Assembly: GCA_964395765.1 (NCBI GenBank)
Contig: CAYNCU010000257.1
Span: 1 to 5,319 of the forward strand
Length of the DNA stretch: 5,319 nt
Origin: DATDPY01 sp964395765
Lineage (GTDB): Bacteria; Bacteroidota; Bacteroidia; Cytophagales; Cyclobacteriaceae
Reading direction: 5' to 3'
Every line of letters starts with the position of its first letter. Position 1 is the first letter of the stretch. Positions 1-5,319 of the stretch are shown one piece after another. The notes beneath the pieces are model-generated. The model saw nothing but the letters and a program-made list of their open reading frames with translations. It had not been told where the DNA came from and searched no databases. A program made the translations under genes and the position numbers.

Positions 1-83
1 CACTTGAGCTGACCAATCTGACTCAATGATCACGAAGCCGGAGCCTCTTTGTAAAAACGAATGGCTATCGCCTGATTGATGAT
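1..83 (-). pseudogene. Possible remnant of the 3' end of a GNAT acetyltransferase gene, frameshifted
   Basis: Read on the minus strand, positions 83 to 45 translate as I-I-N-Q-A-I-A-I-R-F-Y-K-E. This matches the N..AI.FY.. helix near the C-terminus of GNAT acetyltransferases. The expected next element, G-F plus a beta strand, is present as G-F-V-I-I-E at 39-22, but in another frame, which stays open to the window edge. The first frame instead runs into a TGA at 30-32. A change of one or two bases near 40-44 would join the halves. The intact acetyltransferase just upstream on the same strand has the equivalent F-Y-K-K-H-G-F. I infer a decayed tandem acetyltransferase copy, or a gene with a sequencing frameshift continuing past the edge. 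The stretch is short, no start is visible, and chance resemblance is possible. Confidence 0.3.
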
Positions 84-102
84 AATTTTTATCGACTGAC
101 CA

Positions 103-600
103 TCAAAATTCCGGTTTCCACTCAGGACTGGCCAGTACAACTGAAGTCGCTATCTGACGTTCTGGAATTGACCAGTATTTTCTGAGTAAGTATTCCTTTT
201 CTTCATAGGAAACCAGCCTGAATCCATGCTTTTTATAAAAGCCGATAGCCCAGGATGCCTCCGCCCAGGTTCCGATAAGTAACGGTTTTTTAGATAGGGT
301 AGCCAGGTGTTCAAGCAGTAAGCTGCCGATACCTTTGTTTCTTGCTTCGCTGCGGACATAGGCATGACGAATTAAAGTGACATCTCCCTTCTCCTGGATC
401 CCCATAACACCGAGGATTTTTTTACCTTGCCGGTAACACCAGAAATCTACCCCCTGACGTATTTCTTCCCTCAATTCCTCCTTAGGCATGTAGGGCTCAT
501 GCCATCGATCGGCAGGAATAACGCCTTTATAGGCAGAAGCGGAGTCATTGATAATCTCAACAATTTCCCTGAAATCCTTTGTTTCACACTTTTTTATCAT
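103..600 (-). CDS. GNAT-family N-acetyltransferase
   Basis: Complete 165-residue cytoplasmic protein, the usual length of a single-domain GNAT enzyme, which transfers an acetyl group from acetyl-CoA to an amine. The acetyl-CoA pyrophosphate-binding motif A is clear at about residues 87-92 (R-N-K-G-I-G), just after the central beta strand (T-L-I-R-H-A-Y-V) and at the start of the next helix. The C-terminal A-I-G-F-Y-K-K-H-G-F motif lies at 118-127. The tail Y-W-S-I-P-E-R-Q-I-A-T-S-V-V-L (142-156) resembles the ending of a common subgroup of bacterial GNATs. The substrate cannot be told from sequence: this superfamily covers small molecules, antibiotics and protein N-termini. The ATG at 600 leaves a full N-terminal beta strand and has only A/T-rich sequence in front, with no clear ribosome-binding site. 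It is divergent from the membrane-protein gene. A possible second acetyltransferase remnant lies immediately 3'. Confidence 0.9.
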   Translation of the reverse strand: MIKKCETKDFREIVEIINDSASAYKGVIPADRWHEPYMPKEELREEIRQGVDFWCYRQGKKILGVMGIQEKGDVTLIRHAYVRSEARNKGIGSLLLEHLATLSKKPLLIGTWAEASWAIGFYKKHGFRLVSYEEKEYLLRKYWSIPERQIATSVVLASPEWKPEF

Positions 601-703
601 ACAGAGAATAAAATATTATTGTATAAGAAAATAAAATTTAGGGATTCAAATTCTTATGAACAAAATTTTGATTTAATTATGGCCGGTTTTATATAATAAA
701 GTC

Positions 704-1687
704 ATGGATTTGATCGGTAATTCATTAAAAAAATATAAAATATTTGCCAGCCTGACCGCTCTGTTCATAATTATTTCAGGGAGTATTTATTTATCCGTAC
801 AGTTCAGGATGATCGGAAAGGTTTCCGATCTTTTCTTCATTGGACTTTCGGTAGCTGAAAGTTGTTTTATTTTGCTGAACGGATTATGGCTCTTCAGGTA
901 CACAGTTTCCAGTGAAGCACCTTTTAAGGTACTTACGGCCGCATCGACCGGCAGCGCTGATAGTGAAAAGGCATATGGGGGTTTTATTTCCGTGTTCGGG
1001 AAATTTAAACTGATCCTTCCGGTTTCAGTTTTATGGGCTTTGGGATCCGGTATCCTGCCTGTTATCAACAATTTCTGGAACCAGTGGACGCTTTCCGTAC
1101 TTTTCGGGATATTTCTTTTTTTTGCCAACCTGGTCACCGCTTACTTTCTTATCCTGCTATTCGCTTATTTTATTTATTCCCGAAAGTTGTGGAACCTCAT
1201 TGAAGTGGAATTATGGAAACGTGAAAGCCGGGAAGCTCATTTTCTGTTCGGATTGAGCAGGCAAATTTCGCTTTACGGCACCGTCTATGGAGCCGCGAAC
1301 ATAACGGCCTGGCTGTCATCGCCCGTTATCCCGCGCGGAAAGGAAGTATTTTTTATTATTGCCGCTTCTATCCTTATTCTTACCGGGGCTATTATTGTCC
1401 CGGTACTGCCTTATATTCATAAGATTACGGCGAAGAAACGGGCCGCGTTGATCGATATCGATGAAAAAATTCAGACCGAATATTCTGAGATCCTTGAAAA
1501 GCTTTCCAACCACCTGCCCGGAATCCGTTTCGACCGGATCAATGCGCTCCTTGAAATGCGCCAGCGAATAGAAGCGATCCAGGCTTTCCCTTATAAGATC
1601 AAGACACTGTCCACCGGGATCTCCATTATCCTGATTTCTTCGGTCCCCATATTTATCCAGTATTTTTTTAATAAATTTTTCAAATAA
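704..1687 (+). CDS. Multi-pass integral membrane protein of unknown function
   Basis: I do not recognise this 327-residue protein. Hydrophobic stretches predict about six membrane segments: roughly 12-32, 43-65, 102-122, 127-157 (long, possibly two), 214-236 and 301-320, with a weaker amphipathic stretch near 189-206. Two soluble parts stand out: a loop at about 67-100, and a charged, probably helical region at about 240-298 rich in K, E, I and L that could form a coiled coil. The C-terminal layout, a charged helix ending in R-I-E-A-I-Q-A-F-P-Y, then K-T-L and a final hydrophobic helix with S-V-P-I, resembles endings seen in other uncharacterised bacterial membrane proteins with an 'I..FP....L......P' arrangement. 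There is no signal peptide, ATP-binding motif, catalytic signature or transporter motif. The ATG follows an AT-rich leader without a Shine-Dalgarno sequence. The gene stands alone, with 103 bases before it and 106 after, so its neighbours do not indicate a role. Confidence 0.85.
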   Translation: MDLIGNSLKKYKIFASLTALFIIISGSIYLSVQFRMIGKVSDLFFIGLSVAESCFILLNGLWLFRYTVSSEAPFKVLTAASTGSADSEKAYGGFISVFGKFKLILPVSVLWALGSGILPVINNFWNQWTLSVLFGIFLFFANLVTAYFLILLFAYFIYSRKLWNLIEVELWKRESREAHFLFGLSRQISLYGTVYGAANITAWLSSPVIPRGKEVFFIIAASILILTGAIIVPVLPYIHKITAKKRAALIDIDEKIQTEYSEILEKLSNHLPGIRFDRINALLEMRQRIEAIQAFPYKIKTLSTGISIILISSVPIFIQYFFNKFFK

Positions 1688-1793
1688 CCCGGACGACGAG
1701 GGAGGTCAGGCGACCGGTCTCATTTATTTGGGTCTTTTAAGGTGATTTTAAAAATTTAATAATTAATTTGTCGCTCTATTAAAACCGGAGTTT

Positions 1794-3350
1794 ATGAAAA
1801 GATTTTTTTATCCTCTCCTTCTAATTTACCTGGCCTTCTTCCTTCACGCACAAAGCCAGGATCGTGTAATCAACGTCGATGTATCCAACGTACAGGGCAA
1901 ACTCAACCGTTTTTTCAATGAATGTGTCGGGGCAGGCCGCGCGAATGAGGGCCTCAGGGCCGATTGGCAACGACAACTCCGATATGCAAAAGAGGAACTG
2001 GGATTCCGCTATATCCGGATGCATGGCTTGTTGCATGATGACATGGGTGTATATTTTGAGGACAGACAGGGCAATCCCATTTACAACTGGCAATATATTG
2101 ATGAGTTGTACGATTTTCTTATAAGTATTCACGTCCGACCATTTGTTGAATTGAGCTTTATGCCGAAAGCGCTTGCCAGTTCCGACAAAACTGTTTTCTG
2201 GTGGAAAGGCAACATCACTCCGCCCAGCAATTACAATAAGTGGGGCAGTTTAATTAAAGCATTGGTACAACACTGGACTGAACGGTATGGAGAAAATGAG
2301 GTGAAAAGCTGGTATTTCGAAGTGTGGAATGAACCTAACCTCTCATTCTTCTGGAGCGGCAACCAGGCCGATTATTTTCACCTGTATAAGGTAACCGCCG
2401 ATGCTATAAAATCGGTTTCCAAAGACTACAGGGTGGGTGGGCCGGCTACCGCAGAACATGCCTGGGTTTCGGATCTGATCAACTACTGCGTTCAGAATAG
2501 AGTGCCGATTGATTTTATCAGTACTCACACTTACGGAATAGAAAAAGGATCCTTCGACGCGAATGGAATTTTAACTTTCCTGAGCGGTAAAGACAGTGCT
2601 ATTTACGGAGTTGTCATCGGTTCAAGAAAAGAAATTCAGCAATCGCCCCTTCCCAACCTGGAACTGCATTATACGGAATGGAGCGCTTCCTATACACCTA
2701 CCGACCCCATTCATGATACCTATTTTGAAGCTCCTTACATTTTAGACAAATTAAAGAAATCAGGTAATGCCGCGAACTCCATGTCTTACTGGACCTTTAC
2801 CGATATTTTTGAAGAGAACGGTCCCCGGGCTACACCTTTTCACGGCGGCTTCGGTTTAATCAATTATGAAGATATCAACAAGCCGGCGTTTTATGCCTAC
2901 CAGTTTCTCAACCGGCTGGGAGAGGAGGAATTAAAAGATAACGACGCTTCTTCATGGATTTGTAGGGATGACAGTGGAAATGTTCAGGTACTGCTTTGGG
3001 ATTTTACCAACACCCATCCCGATTCCGTAAGCGACCAGGCTTATTACAAAAGAGATCTTCCAGCAAAGACAAAAGGAAAGGTGACCATCAATTATAAAAA
3101 CCTGCCTGCCGGGAAATATGAATTGAACGTGTATCAGACCGGGTACCAGGTGAATGATTGTTATTCAACCTATCTCGATTTGGGGAGTCCTTCGCAATTG
3201 ACCCGACAGCAGGTGCAGATGATCAGACAAAAAAACAACGGGGTGCCGGTTATTCAAAAAACCATAGAAATTGGTACCGGCAAAACTTTCAGCGAAAGCC
3301 TTGATCTGAGGGAGAATGATGTGTTCTTGGTTACGATGCATCGGTTGTAG
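1794..3350 (+). CDS. Secreted GH39-family glycosidase, beta-xylosidase type
   Basis: Complete 518-residue enzyme with an export signal at residues 1-19 (K-R, then a hydrophobic core ending L-H-A before Q-S-Q). It has no lipobox cysteine, so it should be soluble in the periplasm or secreted. The body is a (beta/alpha)8 barrel of clan GH-A. W-N-E-P-N-L at 178-183 supplies the acid/base E180, and H-Y-T-E-W-S at 292-297 supplies the nucleophile E295. The 115-residue spacing and total length fit GH39 beta-xylosidases such as the Thermoanaerobacterium enzyme (E160/E277, about 500 residues). S-T-H-T-Y-G at 243-248 and R-M-H-G at 75-78 are further conserved active-site strands. A beta-rich C-terminal part follows from about 385. 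GH39 is a retaining family, mostly xylosidases but with other specificities, so the substrate is not fixed. Only a weak C-C-G-G-A-G precedes the ATG. It is probably the first gene of an operon with the GH130 lipoprotein 45 bases downstream. Confidence 0.9.
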   Translation: MKRFFYPLLLIYLAFFLHAQSQDRVINVDVSNVQGKLNRFFNECVGAGRANEGLRADWQRQLRYAKEELGFRYIRMHGLLHDDMGVYFEDRQGNPIYNWQYIDELYDFLISIHVRPFVELSFMPKALASSDKTVFWWKGNITPPSNYNKWGSLIKALVQHWTERYGENEVKSWYFEVWNEPNLSFFWSGNQADYFHLYKVTADAIKSVSKDYRVGGPATAEHAWVSDLINYCVQNRVPIDFISTHTYGIEKGSFDANGILTFLSGKDSAIYGVVIGSRKEIQQSPLPNLELHYTEWSASYTPTDPIHDTYFEAPYILDKLKKSGNAANSMSYWTFTDIFEENGPRATPFHGGFGLINYEDINKPAFYAYQFLNRLGEEELKDNDASSWICRDDSGNVQVLLWDFTNTHPDSVSDQAYYKRDLPAKTKGKVTINYKNLPAGKYELNVYQTGYQVNDCYSTYLDLGSPSQLTRQQVQMIRQKNNGVPVIQKTIEIGTGKTFSESLDLRENDVFLVTMHRL

Positions 3351-3395
3351 CAATTAAGCAGGAAGCTCATTGATTACGATACTAAAAATTTCCCC

Positions 3396-4577
3396 ATGAA
3401 AAATCATATATTTCACAATGTCTTTTTGCTGTTTTTGGCAGTTCTTTTTGGCTCAGGTTGTAATCAGAACAAGCCCGGTATTAAGAAATCGTGGACCTTG
3501 GGACCTTTTGTAAAAGTCGATTCTGTAAATCCGATCCTGGGAGCTGTTGACAGTATTCGTTTTATGGACCCGGTCCTTAGAACCCGGGTAAAATGGGAGG
3601 CAAAAGATGTCTTTAATCCTGCTGCCGTAGTTCGGGAAGGAAAGGTCTATCTGCTATACAGGGCCGAAGACAGTATCGGAAGATTTGCCGGAACATCCCG
3701 GATTGGATTGGCGGTAAGTAATAACGGCTTTACTTTCCAACGCTATGATGAACCGGTCTTGTATCCTGACAATGACAGTTATAAGGATTATGAATGGGAG
3801 GGAGGTTGTGAGGATCCCAGGGTCGTACAGAATGACAGCGGGATATATTATATGTTCTATACCGCTTATAACGGAAAAAGGGCGCGACTCTTTGTGGCCA
3901 CTTCAAACGATCTCATTCATTGGACCAAACACGGTTCAGCTTTTAAGGATGCATATAATGGCAAATATTTCAACCTTGATACCAAATCGGGCGCCGTTGT
4001 ATGCCGGCTTAAAGGGGATGAATTCGTTGCTACTAAAATTAATAATAAATACTGGATGTATTTTGGCGATGAGGATATCTATCTGGCCTATTCCGATGAC
4101 CTGGTGAACTGGACACCGTTGGAAAAAAACAATAAGGAAATTGTAGATAATGACACATCGGATGTCAGGCCCGATCTCTTGCAGGTCTTGCAACCCAGGA
4201 AAGGAAAATTTGACAGCGAGCTGGTTGAGTCGGGGCCATTGGCCCTGATCACCGTTAATGGAATTTTATTGATTTATAACAGCAGGAACAGTAAGGATTA
4301 CGGAGATACAACATTGGCGGACGGAACTTATTCGGCAGGACAGGCCTTGTTCGACATCAGTAATCCGGAAAAATTAATTGCCCGGAGCGACAGTAATTTT
4401 ATCAAACCGGATAAGCCATTTGAAATATCGGGACAGGTAAATAATGTATGTTTTATTGAAGGTCTTGCGCATTTTAGTGGAAAATGGTTTCTCTATTACG
4501 GAGCTGCCGATACGAAAATTGCCATGGCAGTCTGTGCCGGCGATTCGGGTCTGGCTGAACCACTGATCCCGGAGTGA
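3396..4577 (+). CDS. GH130-family glycoside-processing lipoprotein (beta-mannosidase/mannoside phosphorylase superfamily)
   Basis: Complete 393-residue protein. The N-terminus is a lipoprotein signal: a hydrophobic core at 9-18, then G-S-G-C, making C22 the likely lipidated residue. The box is loose, since the -3 residue is G rather than L. The rest is a five-bladed beta-propeller of the GH130 (PH1107-like) family: K-D-V-F-N-P-A-A-V at 70-78, Y-L-L-Y-R-A-E-D at 85-92, the hallmark G-G-C-E-D-P-R-V at 136-143 (the Asp of E-D-P-R is the proposed catalytic acid in the phosphorylases), Y-W-M-Y-F-G-D at 219-225, E-L-V-E-S-G-P at 275-281 and Y-Y-G-A-A-D at 367-372. GH130 members cleave or phosphorolyse beta-mannosides. 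An extracytoplasmic location favours hydrolysis over phosphorolysis, but this is inference. No Shine-Dalgarno sequence is visible before the ATG. It follows the GH39 gene by 45 bases with no terminator between, so co-transcription and a shared glycan substrate are likely. Confidence 0.88.
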   Translation: MKNHIFHNVFLLFLAVLFGSGCNQNKPGIKKSWTLGPFVKVDSVNPILGAVDSIRFMDPVLRTRVKWEAKDVFNPAAVVREGKVYLLYRAEDSIGRFAGTSRIGLAVSNNGFTFQRYDEPVLYPDNDSYKDYEWEGGCEDPRVVQNDSGIYYMFYTAYNGKRARLFVATSNDLIHWTKHGSAFKDAYNGKYFNLDTKSGAVVCRLKGDEFVATKINNKYWMYFGDEDIYLAYSDDLVNWTPLEKNNKEIVDNDTSDVRPDLLQVLQPRKGKFDSELVESGPLALITVNGILLIYNSRNSKDYGDTTLADGTYSAGQALFDISNPEKLIARSDSNFIKPDKPFEISGQVNNVCFIEGLAHFSGKWFLYYGAADTKIAMAVCAGDSGLAEPLIPE

Positions 4578-4609
4578 GTAAACCCGCTTAAGGGTGAACT
4601 GTCCGGACC

Positions 4610-4622
4610 GGCAGTCGCTGCC
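4610..4622 (+). repeat. Short GC-rich hairpin downstream of the GH130 gene
   Basis: G-G-C-A-G (4610-4614) and C-T-G-C-C (4618-4622) form a perfect 5-base stem with a 3-base loop, 33 bases after the GH130 stop. The palindrome GTCCGGAC at 4601-4608 lies just before it. No T-run follows directly, so on its own it is a poor terminator. It may protect the 3' end of the transcript. Confidence 0.35.
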
Positions 4623-4638
4623 TTACAAGTATATAATA

Positions 4639-4672
4639 ATTAACCTGATTCATTGGTTAATCTCACTTTTTT
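4639..4672 (+). terminator. Candidate intrinsic terminator of the GH39-GH130 transcript
   Basis: A-T-T-A-A-C-C (4639-4645) pairs perfectly with G-G-T-T-A-A-T (4655-4661) around a 9-base loop, and six T follow at 4667-4672. The place is right, about 60 bases past the GH130 stop with no gene before 4917. The stem is AT-rich and five bases separate it from the T-run, so it would be weak. It may act with the GC-rich hairpin just upstream. Confidence 0.4.
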
Positions 4673-4845
4673 ATATAAAATTTCGTGTAGATAAAATACC
4701 TTTTTCCCGGGAAATTTTTAAGGTTAAACGAATACCTTCATTGATTTTTAAACGTTGATCCTATGAATTTTTTTAAGAAATCTGAAGGTAAATTCAAATG
4801 TATAGCGGTGGTACATTGCGGGAATCCTTTTTGGCAAGGTTCATG

Positions 4846-4860
4846 TTGAAAGTGTTTCAA
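4846..4860. promoter_or_regulatory. Perfect 15-base dyad, possible operator
   Basis: T-T-G-A-A-A (4846-4851), spacer G-T-G, then T-T-T-C-A-A (4855-4860): a perfect 6-3-6 inverted repeat ending 56 bases before the ATG at 4917. The position suits a regulator-binding site or a small leader hairpin. No regulator gene is nearby and no second copy was noticed, so the role is a guess. Confidence 0.25.
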
Positions 4861-4916
4861 AATCATAAATTCTGATCAGGGCTATAGCGTTCTTTATCAA
4901 ACTAAATTTTTTTAAT

Positions 4917-5276
4917 ATGAAAAGCATTACATCTCCCCGCCACAGGCCAAATGTTTTCAGAACATTATGGTTTGCCCTTTCGATGGTTCTATTTACTTCC
5001 GCGTCCTATGCCCAATCACCGGTTGATTTTTCCGGGACCTGGCAACAGGACACCCTTAAAAGTGATGATTTTTATAAAAGGTTTGATGTGAAATATATTA
5101 TTACACAAACCCTTGATGAATTAACACTTAAAGAGACATTCTCCGAATACAACGGTAACGAAATTGCTTCTCGCGACTATTCCTTCCGCCTGGATGGGAA
5201 GGAAACTAACCTCGAGAAGGAAGGCGGAACCGAAAAAGAACTTGCCCAATGGTCATCGGATAAAAAGATCCTTTAG
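4917..5276 (+). CDS. Exported 'DFSGTW'-type hypothetical protein, probably truncated
   Basis: This is a 119-residue product with an export signal: a basic start (R8, H9, R10, R15), a hydrophobic core at about 17-28, then A-S-Y-A before Q33, giving cleavage after A32. The mature part opens with S-P-V-D-F-S-G-T-W (34-42) and alternates strands with turns: K-Y-I-I-T-Q-T at 59-65, E-L-T-L-K-E-T at 68-74, D-Y-S-F-R-L-D-G-K at 87-95 and Q-W-S-S-D-K-K-I-L at 111-119. This resembles small lipocalin-like beta-barrel proteins of unknown function found in Bacteroidota and Acidobacteriota. In such proteins the W-S-S-D-K-K-I-L strand normally leads into more beta strands, but here a TAG comes directly after it. 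The gene therefore looks cut short by a mutation, a sequence error or a junction near 5274. The start, preceded by T-T-T-A-A-T, is typical for the group. No enzymatic function can be assigned. Confidence 0.65.
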   Translation: MKSITSPRHRPNVFRTLWFALSMVLFTSASYAQSPVDFSGTWQQDTLKSDDFYKRFDVKYIITQTLDELTLKETFSEYNGNEIASRDYSFRLDGKETNLEKEGGTEKELAQWSSDKKIL

Positions 5277-5282
5277 GAGGAC

Positions 5283-5311
5283 TCGTCCGACTTGCGTCTG
5301 TAGTAGGACGA
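5283..5311. repeat. Inverted repeat in the compositionally distinct right edge
   Basis: T-C-G-T-C-C (5283-5288) is the exact reverse complement of G-G-A-C-G-A (5306-5311), giving a 6-base stem with a 17-base loop, starting 7 bases after the stop of the last gene. No T-run follows inside the window, so a terminator cannot be confirmed. The surrounding 39 bases hold six CG dinucleotides, more than most of the window. Confidence 0.3.
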
Positions 5312-5319
5312 TACGCCGA

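Larger units (their letters stand above)
4578..4916. other. 339-base intergenic region without a convincing gene
   Basis: AT-rich spacer between the GH130 lipoprotein gene and the last gene. It holds a GC-rich stem (4610-4622), an AT-rich stem followed by six T (4639-4672) and a perfect dyad (4846-4860), listed separately. The only start-to-stop frame I noted is a 28-codon one at 4763-4849, with no ribosome-binding site. No tRNA-like cloverleaf was seen. No clear Bacteroidota promoter (TTTG, about 20 bases, TAnnTTTG) was found before the gene at 4917. Confidence 0.6.

Noticed and set aside
1..105. Read-through of the acetyltransferase TGA into the open frame that continues to the window edge
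   Set aside because: The acetyltransferase already has the normal family length and tail. An open run of 34 codons is not unlikely by chance, and no stop-codon recoding signal is visible.
614..621. TATTATTG, one mismatch from TAnnTTTG, upstream of the membrane-protein gene
   Set aside because: There is no -33 TTTG at the right distance.
661..670. Palindrome CAAAATTTTG in the divergent spacer
   Set aside because: It is a short palindrome in an AT-rich spacer with no second copy or partner regulator, so it is likely chance.
427..696. 89-codon plus-strand frame
   Set aside because: It lies mostly antisense to the well-supported acetyltransferase gene, and its product shows no recognisable motif.
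1698..1722. GGTC/GACC short stem after the membrane-protein gene as a terminator
   Set aside because: The stem is only four bases long and no T-run follows directly.
1756..1766. TTAATAATTAA inverted repeat before the GH39 gene
   Set aside because: It consists only of A and T within a long A/T run, where such symmetry is expected.
1763..1770. TTAATTTG, one mismatch from the Bacteroidota -7 box TAnnTTTG, upstream of the GH39 gene
   Set aside because: The nearest TTTG (1727-1730) is 32 bases upstream rather than about 20, and such matches are common in AT-rich spacers.
1231..3371. The 11-base word GGAAGCTCATT occurs at 1231-1241 and again at 3361-3371
   Set aside because: One copy is inside a coding region and one in a spacer, with no similarity beyond the 11 bases, so it is coincidental.

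Overview
The window looks like a chromosomal segment from a Bacteroidota-type bacterium, probably environmental or marine. This is an inference from four things: moderate GC coding DNA with very AT-rich spacers, start codons preceded by A/T-rich leaders with almost no Shine-Dalgarno signal, a lipoprotein signal on a family GH130 enzyme, and a secreted GH39 glycosidase directly upstream of it. No ribosomal or other phylogenetic marker is present, so the assignment is tentative.

Layout. Positions 1-102 carry no intact gene. On the minus strand they contain what looks like the broken 3' end of an acetyltransferase gene. Positions 103-600 (minus) encode a complete GNAT-family N-acetyltransferase. 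An AT-rich divergent spacer (601-703) separates it from a plus-strand gene for a multi-pass membrane protein of unknown function (704-1687). After a 106-base spacer come two glycoside-processing genes on the plus strand, 45 bases apart and probably co-transcribed: a secreted GH39 glycosidase of the beta-xylosidase type (1794-3350) and a GH130-family lipoprotein (3396-4577). A 339-base non-coding stretch (4578-4916) follows, with two small hairpins, one with a T-run that could be a terminator, and a perfect 15-base dyad upstream of the last gene. The last gene (4917-5276) encodes a short exported protein of a 'DFSGTW' type. It ends at a stop where I would expect the fold to continue, and the final ~43 bases of the window differ in composition.

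How the genes work together. The GH39/GH130 pair is the only clear functional unit. Both products leave the cytoplasm, one as a soluble secreted protein and the other as a lipid-anchored protein, so they probably act on the same oligosaccharide in the periplasm or at the cell surface. No SusC/SusD pair, sugar transporter or regulator lies in the window, so this is at most a fragment of a polysaccharide utilisation locus. The acetyltransferase, membrane protein and terminal exported protein have no evident link to it.

I found no CRISPR array, tRNA, rRNA, insertion sequence or defence system, and no convincing evidence of a wholly new system. The points most worth following up are the GH39+GH130 lipoprotein pairing, the acetyltransferase remnant at the left edge, the uncharacterised membrane protein, and the abrupt truncation and composition change at the right edge.
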